DNA of 64,000 bases from Pseudozyma flocculosa PF-1 (taxonomy: Eukaryota; Basidiomycota; Ustilaginomycetes; Ustilaginales; Ustilaginaceae). Position 1 is the stretch's first letter. Each line of letters begins with the position of its first letter. The notes beneath the pieces are model-generated. The model was not told where the DNA came from. It worked only from the letters and a program-made list of their open reading frames with translations, and searched no databases. The translations under genes were made by a program, and so were the position numbers. Positions 11,652 to 22,931 of the stretch are shown here, in pieces. The stretch lies in contig NW_006920876.1 of the NCBI RefSeq assembly GCF_000417875.1, positions 246,683 through 310,682 of the forward strand. The letters run 5' to 3'.

Positions 11652-13225
11652 GGCGAGGAAACCCTCAAACAGGGCGACCTTGGGCCGATTGTCGATGGGG
11701 CGTGGACACCGGTGAAGAAGCTACGGGCCTTGCTTCTCGGCCTCTGAGGCGAGGGACAGCTGCAGCGAGTAAAAGCTCCCGGCACGCGTCTCTTTTTGTG
11801 ACGCAGCTGGCACGCTGTCCGGGTGCAAGGCTGGGCACCTAGATGTGGCCGTGGTAGCTGTGGTGGTGGTACCGCGCGCCGGCGCTGTGTGGTGCGGTCG
11901 AGTTGCCAGGGGATCCGAAGGTCATGATCAGCGGGTCAAGGGTGCTGCGATGATGGTAGAAGGTGCGGCGCGCACACGCCTTGCTTTCTCGCCGTTTGAC
12001 CAGAAGTGAGGCCAGAGCGTCGCGCGTTTGCTCTCGACGGAGGGGGAGGAAACGAGCGGAGATAGGTTTGGCCGCCTTGTCTTGGCCCTGGCGTTGCCGG
12101 CTAGCGATCAAAGGCCCTTTGATCCTGGCAGCGTGTTTGCCCGCTGCTTCGTCTTGAGCTGTTGAAGGTGACGAGAGGGGTGGTTGCGCCGCGCGTGGTG
12201 CGGAAGGAGGCAAGGAGAAGAACCGCCACGACGAGATGGTGGGGAGGGACGAGAGGGAGCCAGTGAGGGGGACCCTGCCTGGCTTGGCCTGCCAGAGGGC
12301 TTTGCCTCACTCAGCCTGCTAGAGAGAGCGCCGCGCTTCCCACTACGCGATCTTCCGTGCCGCTGCCCGATTCAGCGGCCTCGACCCGTTCGATCGGGCC
12401 GACACCAGGGCCAGGCAGGGAAACGGCATGTCCGGCTGCCGAAACAAAAAGCTAAGCGCGCAAAGCCAGGGTGCTGCCGGCGAGGGGCGGCGGCGGCAGA
12501 GTGGCGGCAGTTCTGAAGCAAAGGTGCGTCTGTCGGGCGGCTGCCTCTCCCCAGCAGGGGGGGCTAGGTCCGGAAGTAGGCCGAGCCGCCGCATCTGCCT
12601 GCCTTTGTTGGCAGGCCAGGACCAGGCTACCCACAAAGGCCAGGCTGACTGGGCCCAGCCTTGCTCCGCTCACCTTCCAAAGCAGCCCGACCCGACCGAG
12701 CAAGGGCAACGGCTTGACTCTCTGGCTCCTGCATGCCTTGGCCCTGGCCTAGCCTGCCGACTCACGCCACCATCAGCTACCCGCACCGCGTATCTCCTTC
12801 GCCCAGCGCTCGACTCGAATCCACCCCCCCTCGTCCTAACGCCGGCATCGCCACCGCCACCGCCGCCGCCACCGACATCCTCTCGACCGTCTCTCCAAAG
12901 ACGTCCGCCAAAGGGATCACGCGCACCCGCTCCCGACATCCTCTCGACCGTCTCTCCAAAGACGTCCGCCAAAGGGATCACGCGCACACGCACCCGCTCC
13001 CGCTCCTCGACACCTCCTTCGCCCAGCCTAAAGCCTCCTAGAATGCTGCCGACATCCGCGCACGCGTAGCAGCCCCGCACCGACTCGCTCGACGGGCCCA
13101 GACTGGAACCTCTCATCGCTCTCACTGCCGACCCAGCGCCTTGTTGCTGCGCGCCAAGGGCACCGACCTCCCGTCCATCCATCCGGCCACGGAAAACGCA
13201 GAGCTTGGCAGCGACGGGCCTGGCA
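11652..13225. other. divergent promoter region between CTK1-like and Zn2Cys6 genes
   Basis: No convincing gene is seen in 1.57 kb. About 12240-12740 is rich in GGCTTGGCC, CCAGGC and CAGGCC words. About 12770-13220 is C/T-rich on the plus strand and looks like the leader of the downstream gene; it contains the 61-bp tandem duplication listed separately. Short open frames are present but have no recognisable content. Confidence 0.5.
12874..13001 (+). repeat. tandem duplication, 61-bp unit, two copies
   Basis: The unit beginning GACATCCTCTCGACC is at 12874-12934 and is repeated at 12935-13001. The second copy matches except for a 6-bp ACACGC insertion near its end. It lies in the C/T-rich leader of the transcription factor gene. 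The unit is not a multiple of three, which argues against it being coding. Confidence 0.92.
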
Positions 13226-16200
13226 ATGACCGGTGGCGCATTCGACTACCGCTCCGGCTCGTATTCAGCACCAGGGCAAGACGAGCAGCGCTCCGCCTCC
13301 TCAAAGCCTTCACAACAGACTATGAAGCGCTCTGCCTCGGGCCCCGAGCTTGTCCAAGAGCGATCCATGGACGTCGATCTCATCATGGCACGCCAGCCGT
13401 CTCGCCAGCAGCATCCAGGCAATGGTTCCGGCGACGTTGGCAAGCCGGACGATAGCATCGCCTCGGTCGCAGGCGGCAGCAACGGCAGCCCTGCCCCTCG
13501 GCGCCAGACACCCTCAAAGCGGCCCCGCCTCTCCTCACCGCACGGGGCGGGTGCTGGCCCCGCCGCGAACAGCGCAACAGATGAAAACACGAGCAAGAAG
13601 AGGGCGCCCAAGAAGGCCGTCAGCTGCGAGGCGTGTCGGAGGCGCAAGCTCAAGTGCGACCGGGGCTGGCCCTGCGGAGCGTGCCAGGATCGTAACGAAT
13701 CGAGCCTCTGCGAGTGGGCAGACGGCGTGCAGCCGCAGTATTCTGGACGCGATGCCGTCGTCGCGGGCGCCGTGTCGGACCGACTGGATCGGCTCGAGGC
13801 AATGATGGGATCCATTGCCAACCACCTCGGCGTCTCGCTCCCGGGCCAAGGGGCCTCGCGGGAGAGGACGGGCCCCGAGGAGGACGGTCCGCCTTCGCTG
13901 GCGGCTGCCGCAGCGGCTGGCGATGGAAGCAGCCACCGAGGTACTCTTGCCGGCTCCGCCCGGCCAGCCTCGGACGCGCCGGCCGGCAACGCCGTCGACC
14001 GCGGCAGCACCGGCAAGCAGTTCGAGAGCATCTATATGGTCGACATGCCAGGCATTGCGCTGGACAACGTCGAGGGCAACGCCGCTGCAACCCTTTCCAA
14101 GCTCGTCCCCTTGCTGCCAGACGCTGCCATGGTGCGGGCGCTCTGCAAAAACTACGTCAACGACCTCGGCACGACGCTCTACGTCATCGACGAGACCGAT
14201 CTCATGAGACAGCTAAGACGTTTCGAGGCGTTTCGAGCTCGCTGGAACGACGGCGACCGCTCATTCCCCCACACGAAGCTGCGAGAGGAGGTCCGCTTCC
14301 TCGCGCTGCTGTTTGCCTTGTGCGCCGCGTGAGTCTACGTCCCGGACAGCTTCCCGCACACACAGACAACCGAGCGACGCCGTCGCGATGCTGATGGCTC
14401 CGTCCGGCGCCCTTCCACCCTTCACCGTCTCACCTCGGCCACACAGGATCACCATCTTTGGGGAATCGCCAGAGTCCGCGGCGCTTGAGGCGCGGTACGG
14501 CGGCGCTCCTTACACGGTCATGATTCCGGCGACGCAGCATGCGCTCGGCGCCGCCGAGATCTACGAGCACCTCGACATCATCAACGTACGCACAATGCTC
14601 GTCACGCACATGGCCATCACCACGCTCAAGGGTCCCAAGCTCGGCCGCGTCGCGGCGACCAAGACGTTTGCGCTGGCGTCGCTCATGAACCTCGATACCG
14701 AGCCCCCGACCGACTTGCCCGAGGCCGTGCGCAAGGACCGCATCCTGCTCTTTGCCACCCTCTGCACCGCGGACTGGATGCCGTGTGGAACTTCGAAGCG
14801 GTTGTGCTTCTTCGACGAGAGCTACCTCGAGTATCCGAGCCTCTTCGACGCCACGCTCGATCGCAACAACTACATGCGACCCGAGCCCAAGACCATGCTC
14901 GCGATCGCCCGACTCTCGCTGCGCGCCTCGTCGCGCGTGCTGATGCAGGAGGATGCGGCGTACAGGTACACCGAGACGCTTCAGAGCGAGCTCCACGCGA
15001 TCGAAGCGGGGCTGCCACCGCGCCTGCGGTACGAAGGGCCCCATACGCTCGGGCCCGTCGAGGACCCAGAGGTCAACTTCCGCTTGTGGTCCGCGCTCAT
15101 GGTGCAGCGCACGCTGATGACCCTGCACAAGCACTTCTACATCCAGAGCTGGACCCAGCCGCGTTACAAGAGGTCGCGCAGCATCTGCTTCGCCGCAGCC
15201 TCGGCCACGGTCCGGCTCTGCCGCGATGCCTTTTTCTGGTTCCACCCTCGAGACGACTCGACGCCCGAAGAGCGGCAGGCGCTCATCCTCGAAGGGCTCA
15301 AGAAGCGCCACTCGTCGGTGTCCAAGGTGTGGCACGTCGTCCAGATGGCGCTGATCTCGTCGCTGGTGCTGGTCCACTGCCTGTCGATGCTCGAGCTGCA
15401 TCCGGAGGAGAGCGCCGGATGGCATCTGCCCACGCTCCGCGCCGACGTCTCGGACGATCTCAAATTCATGCGGACGGTGGTGCAGGCGCTGTCCCCCAAG
15501 CTCGAGAGCCTCAAGGAGAGCATGAAGGCGCTCGATCCGCTGACTTCGCTGGACAAGACAAGCAAGATATTGAGCTCAGACCGACCCCGCCTCGAGCCTC
15601 CGGGGGCCGCGTCGCCGCTGTCGACGCCCTCTGCGAGGGCAAGCCGTGGGACTCCGTCGCATGTCCCGTTGCCAGGTCTCCGGTCTCGGGCAGACGATGG
15701 GCACGGCCCTTCGCCGCCCAACGGTTCGATGCCACAAGGATTCGAGGAACGATCGAGGCGAAGACCACCGCCGCACAATGTGGCGTTCGCGTCCTCGGTC
15801 AAGAACTTTGACGATCTCGAGGCGCTCTGGAACAAGCAGCCCTGGTCGACGACATGGTCTGATCAGCGAGCGGCGGCGGCGTCGTCGTCGTCGTCGTCGG
15901 CAGCACCACTTTCCAGACCTCGCACCGAAGCCACGATCTCGAACGCAAGCTCACCATCGGCGTCGTCCGTCGGTCGACACACGGCAGCCACGCCGCCGAC
16001 GTCTACGATGCCGCCGCCATCGACGCGGAGCCCGCACCCTTCGTTCGGACCAGGCTCACACCTCCTCAACGATGCGCCGACCGGCTTCTCGCCATCGCCA
16101 GGGCCGTCGACGCGACCCGAGACGGGCCCGCCACCCTTACCGCGGCCGGGTCCGCAGCTGGCACCGATCCAATCGCCGCCGATGTGGGGACCAGCACCGC

Positions 16201-16673
16201 CGCTGCCTCCAGCTCCCGCCCTGCCTCCGACAAGCGGCATGGCGCTGTATCCAGGCACATATGCCGCGCCGCTCCCGCACGCGCCTCAGTCGTTTGCCAC
16301 GGGCAACCCGTCAACGTCGGCCTCGTCGACGCTGACCGACTGGACCGACGTCGACGGCGTGGAAGGAGCGGCGGCAGACGGGAGCGGGGGCGGCGGCGAG
16401 ACGGCATCGTGGCTGAACGATGTGGCCAAGCTCGAGTTTTCAAAGGCCGACACGACGTTCCTCGAGCACCTCGTGCCGTACAACCCGCTCACCAACATGC
16501 TCGTCGAGAGCCTCGACGGGTTCGTGCAGAACCTTGATCAGCAGACTTCGATGTTGTCGTCGTCGGGAGCGGCGCAGGGACGCGCGGCGCACGAGGAGCA
16601 GCAGCGCGTCCTGTCCGGCCACAATACCCTCCTCTCGATGGCCGAGGCCATGCGCATGGACAGCTACATGTGA
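13226..16673 (+). CDS. Zn2Cys6 fungal-specific transcription factor
   Basis: Two exons (13226-14328, 14447-16673) encode about 1109 residues from the ATG at 13226. A TTG seven codons upstream in the same frame was not used. A disordered N-terminus is followed by a complete binuclear zinc cluster at about residues 134-163, spaced C-x2-C-x6-C-x5-C-x2-C-x8-C, then a short coiled-coil-like linker and, from about residue 280, the fungal-specific transcription factor middle homology region. The C-terminal third is Ser/Pro-rich and includes a poly-Ser run coded by TCG repeats, ending in a helical segment. It should bind DNA as a dimer in the nucleus; the target pathway cannot be told from sequence. 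It is transcribed towards BZZ1, with only about 170 bp between the two stop codons. Confidence 0.92.
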
Positions 16674-16844
16674 TGGCGGCGGCGGTACGGCCAGTCCGGC
16701 ATGGCACACGGCCGTCGTTCGCGCCCGCGATTTGGCCGGGCTGCGGAGCCCTTTGTCGATGCAATCGCGCATTTGCCCGCCTGAGTTGCGTTTCAGTGTG
16801 CCCCGCTGCCGCCCATGTCCCCGTCGATCGTCGCGTCCTGGCTC

Positions 16845-19585
16845 CTAGACCTCTTCGACGTAGTTTGATGGCAGTATGCCCACTTTGCCGTTCTTGACGC
16901 CTTGACACCATCTTGTTTTTCCGAGATAGCGGCACCATCGAGACGATTGCAGCGGGTGCGCGAGGGAGCGAACGAGATGGGAACGTGTCAGAACCCGCCT
17001 CTAAATTAGCCGATGGGCTGGGATGGCCCTGGGAATAGGTAGGCAGAACTCACCCGTCGCCATAGGCGAGACCGACGGCGGTCAACTCGACGACTTCACC
17101 CGCGACGAGACTCAGCTCGTCGCCATCCTGGGCGGCGTAGTCGTACAGGGCCTTTACGAACTTGCCGCATCCCTGCCCCGTCCCCTGCCCACCCGCCGCC
17201 GGAACTGCACCGGATGAGGGGACGGGATCGTTCGAGACTGGGGCAGGGGCGGAGTCAAAGTCGCAATAGGATGTAGGTACCAGACCCTGTGACTGGCCCT
17301 TTGCCACTTTGATCCACCCCGTCGATTCGACGTCGTCTTCTATCAGCTCAATGATGTCGCCCTCTGTCGTGAGCGGGCGGGTTGGATGAGAATGCGGGGG
17401 AGACGGTCAGATGGTCCGTACGGATCGACGCGGAAAGCAGGCAAGGCGGATCGAGCAAAAGCTCGCAAGGACCACTCACCCTGGACGCTCAGCTCGAACG
17501 GACTCGTCGCGTCAAAGCCGTAGACGACCCTGCCAACGGGATTGGCGCCGACCACGCTCTCGGGGATGCTCTTGGCCGTCCCAAAGTCTCCAGTCGACCT
17601 GCTTCCCGCTCCCATCGAAGAGGCACCGCCGGTCGAGGCAGAGGACATGGTGCGTCCCAGGCCGATGCTCCTGCGGATGCTGCTGCTGCGGTACGACGTT
17701 CCCGACGCGCCGCTGCCCGACGGCGCCGCCTTGCACTGAGCAGGTACCTTCATCTCGCACTTGGCATGCACCGTGTAGCCGCACGGCTTGCAGATGCACC
17801 CTTGCCGCGCGATGCCCCAGATCGTGCCGTTGCAGTACTGGCACGTCGTCGGGATGGTGAACGACGCCGGCTTGAAGCGGTGCGGTTTGGCCTCGCCCTG
17901 GTTCTCTGTCGGGTCGTGGGCAAATGGTGCGGGGCAAAGCCGCAAAACACAGGTGAGCGGAACGGGTCTTGCCCGATCGCAGCAGGACAGCAGGCGCACC
18001 CACCTCCAATGGCACCGACGATCCGCTCGACCTCGGCTTCGAGCAGGCAGATCTCAATCTCGAATGCAAATGCCGTCTTGAGCGACTCGAAGAGGTTGTC
18101 GAGCACCGCATCGGGGTCGCCCAGACCATCCTGCTTCTCGTAGGCATCGCGCAGATTCTCAAGGCCAGCGACTTCCTTACGCTTGGCCTCTGCTAGCGGG
18201 TCGAGCTCGGCCAGCTTGGCTCTGCACCGCAGCAGCCGGTTCTGCAGGAAGACGGTCGGCGCTGCCTCCACCGACATGTCGGGCTGTTGGGTGCGGGGAA
18301 GGTGAAGCAGTACGGTGGTCGATCGAGTCAGCCTCGGGTGATCGGCGCTCTCACCGCGCCCCGCGATCTCGGCGGGTGCTCACAGAGTCAAAGAAGACGG
18401 AACACGGCTCGAAACTCCACTCGCGCGGCTCCTGCCAGCTTTGCTTGTTGTACTCGATGAAGGTCTGCTGGTCTTGATCCGGATCGACCTTCTTTTTGCT
18501 CTCCTCGAGCTGCTTGTACTTGGTACTGAGCGCGTTGTGGTGGTCCGCAACGAGGGCGTTGGCCCTCGCCAGCGATGCAGCCGTGCGCTGGGTGGTCAGT
18601 GTCCACAGCGATTGCAAGCCCTGCAGAAGCCAACCAGTCCAGGGCGGTAGGGCGACCGTCAGCAGCCGCGCCGTCATGCTCGCAGGCGCCTACCTCGGTC
18701 TCTGGACCTACATTTTCAACCGCCGGCAGGTCCTCCCTGTAGAACTTCTGCTTTGCTGCGTTGGATACCTCGATCTGAAGAAGATACATGTTCTGCGGTA
18801 CGTGGCGTGCAAGTACCGTGGTGGGCTGGGCGTCAGCAGGATGCTCCGATGCGACGATCGAGTGTGGGCCTACGTGCGCCCTGGCTCACCTTTGCGTTCC
18901 ACATGTCGACCTGCGCAGTCTGGAAGCCCTTCTCGGCCCTATCCGCGTGCCTGTCGTCTGCGCCGGCCTTTTCCTTCTTCTGCCGGTGCGCCTCGACCTC
19001 GCGGCAGTGGTCGTCGTACTTGGACTTTGCCTTTTCCCGATCGGCGTAGATCTTGTCGCGATCGGAGAGCAGCTTGCTGGCATATGAGGTGTGCTGCGGT
19101 GGAGCGAAAGAGCGGGAATGGGCCGGCAAAGTTCCATCAGCCTGAAGGACAGGCGGATCGAGGCTCTTCTCCTCGGATTCTTGCACAGCTCGACTCACCT
19201 TCTTTCGAATCTCTTCGCGCTTCCTGCCGCTCGAGGCCATCTCTGTCGAGACCTTATCGAGTTCGGTGGCGAGGTGAAGGTGGTCCTGCGAGGCCGCATC
19301 GGTCGTGTTGAAGATGTCGGTCACGAACGCTGCCAGCGTGGCTTGCTGGCCCGTCCATTCCCTCGTGGGTGACGGTCCGACGGCAGCCTCATGGTCTCGC
19401 TTCGACTTCTTCTCGCGGTACTTGCGTGTGAGGACCGAGAGCTTGGAGGCGTACTCGCGCTCGAGTGCGGCACGCTCTGCGAGAAAGGTGGAAGCATCCG
19501 CCTCGATGGCGAGGTGGCATGCGATCGTGTTGGCGATGGGATGGAGCTGGTCCGGCAGGTGCTCGCCAAAGAGGGCGGTGGGCAT
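16845..19585 (-). CDS. BZZ1: F-BAR, C1 and double-SH3 protein (Bzz1-like)
   Basis: Eight exons (19585-19199, 19093-18890, 18792-18712, 18620-18384, 18283-18004, 17905-17480, 17363-17054, 16911-16845) give 663 residues. Order: F-BAR (about 1-290), a second coiled coil, a C1-type zinc domain (about 403-452, CQYCNG...CKPCGYTVHAKC), SH3-1 (about 519-573) and SH3-2 (about 606-663). The last SH3 is completed only by the 67-nt terminal exon ending in LPSNYVEEV. Bzz1 proteins bind membranes through F-BAR and recruit Las17/WASP and type I myosin at endocytic actin patches. The donor of intron 3 is ambiguous: a GTAGGC site 20 nt downstream of the exon end chosen here is a close alternative. Intron 1 is 105 nt, stop-free and a multiple of three. 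This is the most intron-rich gene here. Confidence 0.92.
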
Positions 19586-20763
19586 GTTGGGCCCTCGTCG
19601 GCGCGGCGAGCTGGGCGTGCTCGCGGTGGACGTCGGCTGGCTGGCGTAGCTTGGTTCGGCGCAGTCCCGATGGGTTCGATGCGGGCAGCGGTAGGCGATG
19701 TCTGTGATGGTAGAGTGAGGCAGGAGGATGGCAAAGGCAGGGCAAAGCAGGCTGCAGCTGCGGCGCCAAGAGGGTGGGGGTCCCCAAATTCACTTGCACC
19801 GCCCTCCAGGCTGGGGTGCACCGTGCGCAAGGGGTCCATTTGCCAGGAGAGTCCACTTCGGCTTGTGGAAGCCACCTGGAGGCAGACCGTCGGGCCCGTA
19901 AAGCCCGATGCAGCGGGCGACCCGATACAGCTCTTCTTGGGGATCTGCGTCGAGCTTGGCTGTCTATGTATCTGGCTGGCAGAGGCCGGTGAGGTGGGGC
20001 GGGCGGCCTGCAGGCGGGCTGCCCGTGTCGATCCCGGAGCTGCAGCCGTCTTACGGAAGGCTGCGTGTCGCGAGCTGCAGCGCGGCCTGCCTCCACAAAG
20101 AAAGAGAGCCAGGCCAGCGCACGGACGTGAGGTGATTTCCCGGCGTGGCCTGACAAGCCCCGCCCGCCTGCCCGGCCTGGCTCGTCGGGCCCTAGCCTGC
20201 CTTGTCGAGATCCAGACCCTGGCCTGCCTGCCGGCCTGCCTGCCTGCCTGACTGCCTCCCTGCTGCCTGGACCTTGGCTGATGGGCTCGCCTGGCGCCGA
20301 CGGCTGCTTGGCTTTCCAGAGGCCGACTGCCGCCGCCAGATGAGAGATCTTCGCCTGCTCGCCCTCCTGCCCGGCTGGCGGCGATTACCCTACGCTGGCC
20401 GCCCTCCGCCGGCTCTTCGGCTCTCGAGAGAAGGGTACGGTGAGATGCTCTCGGCGGGCACATCCGTTGTCGGGCCCTCGAGCGAAGCGGGCGCGGATGC
20501 CGCTCCCCACGTTGCCTCGTCTTCCCGCTGCTTCCCTTGCCCCCTTCGCCGTTACGCCCTTCCACGCCACCACCACCATCACGATCAACGCCTCCCAAGC
20601 GCTCACATCAGCTGTCGCCTGCTCCGTTTCCGTCAGCGTCGCCTCAACGTGACCTCCTCGCCTCGTCTCTTTTCCTCTCCATCCCCCCACCCCGCCTTCA
20701 CCGTCCCGGCCTGTCCCTTCCCGCCTTGGACATTGACTGCTGCCATCCGCTCCACGCTCCGTC
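19586..20763. other. divergent promoter region, BZZ1 and CFA-synthase-like genes
   Basis: No gene is seen. About 19950-20290 is dense in GGCCTGCC, GGCTGG and (CCTG)n words, the clearest being near 20218-20260. About 20500-20763 is C/T-rich on the plus strand and should be the leader of the gene starting at 20764. Confidence 0.5.
20218..20260 (+). repeat. (CCTG)n-type simple repeat
   Basis: Repeated GCCTGCCTGCC units with occasional substitutions inside a GGCCTGCC-rich promoter island. Simple low-complexity tract. Confidence 0.75.
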
Positions 20764-22644
20764 ATGTCGATCCCGTTCCCGTCCATCTCGCTGCCCCAAG
20801 CCCTGGTCAAGCCGTTCCAGGGACCTGCCACCTCGATTGCGCGCGCCTCGCTCCTCGGACTCTTCTCGCGCCTGACCATTGGTCAGCTCGAAATCCAGTT
20901 CCTCGACGGCCAGACGCACAAGTTTGGCGATCCCACCCTCGTAAAGTCCAAAGAGAGGAACCACTCGGCCGCCTCCCAATCAACTTCTGCGCAGCTTCCC
21001 TCCAAGAACGCAGCGCAAGCCAGCTTCGCTGCCGCCAAGGCTGACGCTCCCCATGCCGTCCTTATCGTCAAGTCCGACACCTTCTGGATCCGCATGTTCC
21101 TGGGCGCCGATCTGGGCTTCGCGGAGAGCTTCATGACTGGCGAGGTTGACACCCCTGACCTTGGCGCCTGCTTCGAGGTGAGTCTCGGTCGGTCGAATAG
21201 GTTGCGCGCCCGCTGCGCTGGCTCGAGGGAGGCCCCGGGAGCTGACCCTCCTCTCCTTTGCGACGTCCTTATCTGCATCTGGGTCGTGCGACCACCTCGC
21301 AGCTCTTCATTCGAAACCGAGCGTCCCTGTCGAACCTCGAAGGCTACAGCATCGCTTCGTCGCTCGTCTCGTCCGCCCAGGCCATGCTAAACCGCCGCTT
21401 CGCCAACACCAAGGTTGGCAGCCTGCGCAACATTGGCGCCCACTACGACATCTCCAACGAGATGTACAAGGCGTTCCTCTCCAAGGACATGACCTACTCG
21501 TGCGCCATCTTTGACACGCTCGACGCCGACGTCACTGGCCCGCTGCTGACGCGCCTCAACCACGCATCGACCCAAGGCATGATGACCAACGGCCACACCG
21601 ATTCGGCCGCCTCGGGCGCCTACGAGCCCATCCGCTTCACCGACGACCTGCCGACGCCACCAGAAGAGTCCGAGACCAAGCTCGAGGCCGAGGATGAGCT
21701 CGAAGTGGCCCAGCTGCGCAAGCTGCGCATGATCATCAAGCGGGCCAACATTCGCAAGGACGACCGCGTGCTCGAGATTGGCACGGGCTGGGGCTCTTTT
21801 GCCATGGAGGCGGTGCGTTCGACGGGCTGCAAGGTGGACAGCGTCACGCTCTCGGTAGAGCAAAAGGCGCTCGCCGAGGCGCGCATCGCCGAGGCCGGGC
21901 TGACGGGCAGCATCACTGTGCACCTGATGGACTATCGCGACTTCCCCCCCGAGTGGACCAACCGGTTCGACCGCGTCTGCTCCATCGAGATGCTCGAGGC
22001 GGTCGGCATCGAGTTCCTCGAGACCTACTTTTCGTGCGTCGACCGCGTCCTCAAGCGCGACGGCGGCGTGGCCGTCTTCCAGTGCATCACGATGCCCGAG
22101 GGCCGCTTCGAGTCGTACGTGCGCTCGGTCGACTTTATCAAGAAGTGGATCTTCCCGGGCGGCATCCTCCCGTCGGTCACGTCACTCGTCGACGGCGCCA
22201 CGGCGGGTTCCAAGAACCAGCTGGTGCTCGACACGGTGGTCAACATCGGCCCGCACTACTCGCGCACGCTGCGCGAGTGGAGGAGACGCTTCGAGGCCCA
22301 CTTTGACAACGTCATCCGACCGGCCCTGCTGCGCGACCACGAGGAGATCCGCAACCTGCCCGAAGTGGCAAAGGACAAGGAGATTGAGGTGTTTAGGCGC
22401 AAGTGGATCTACTACTTTGTCTACTGCGAGGTCGGCTTCACGAATCGCGTCATCGGAGGTGAGTCTCGAGTCTGACGTGCAGCGGCCCGTACATGGTGCG
22501 CGATTGAGAGAGCTGACCCCTTTGCTTCTTTTGGTCTCCTTGTCCTCTTCCCTCATCTCGACATCCCGCCATGGTGCTCGTGCAGACCACATCCTCGCCT
22601 TCACCCGCGAGGGCAACGTCACCCTCCCCGTCTGCTGCGGCTGA
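20764..22644 (+). CDS. cyclopropane-fatty-acyl-phospholipid synthase-like SAM methyltransferase
   Basis: Three exons (20764-21177, 21303-22458, 22586-22644) encode 542 residues. The N-terminal ~140 residues resemble the accessory domain of CFA synthases. The catalytic part has the IGAHYDISNEMY and DMTYSCAIF motifs, the SAM-binding LEIGTGWGSFA near residue 294, and an active-site-type EMLEAVG. A ~60-residue disordered insert (about residues 215-270) separates the substrate-side helices from the SAM fold. The family transfers the SAM methylene to an unsaturated acyl chain of a phospholipid. Fungal sphingolipid C9-methyltransferases are relatives, but they carry N-terminal membrane helices that I do not see here. 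The last exon is only 59 nt. It converges on CSN4 with about 290 bp between stops. Confidence 0.88.
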
Positions 22645-22931
22645 GCGCGACGCATCGCTCCATATCGCACCGACACGGAAGCCCACTGGAAACCCTTGGA
22701 TCGTTGCGTTTCAAACCCCCTGCTTTTGCTTGGCTGCACTTGCTCTCTTCGTCAACTGCTCCTCCTGTCCATTCGCTCGACTTGTATCATCGGACCGTCT
22801 TGCTAGAAGATACCTTTTTGGCGCCCCGTCTCCCACGCTGTCTCCTGCACGGCGTGCGTCAACGCATAGCAGGGCGGAGGCGGTGCCGCTATTTTCGATT
22901 TCTGCCGGCTCATCTCAGGGGGCCGAGTGGA

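Noticed and set aside
13205..13225. Upstream start (TTG) for the Zn2Cys6 gene
   Set aside because: TTG is not a likely fungal start, and an ATG follows seven codons later in the same frame.
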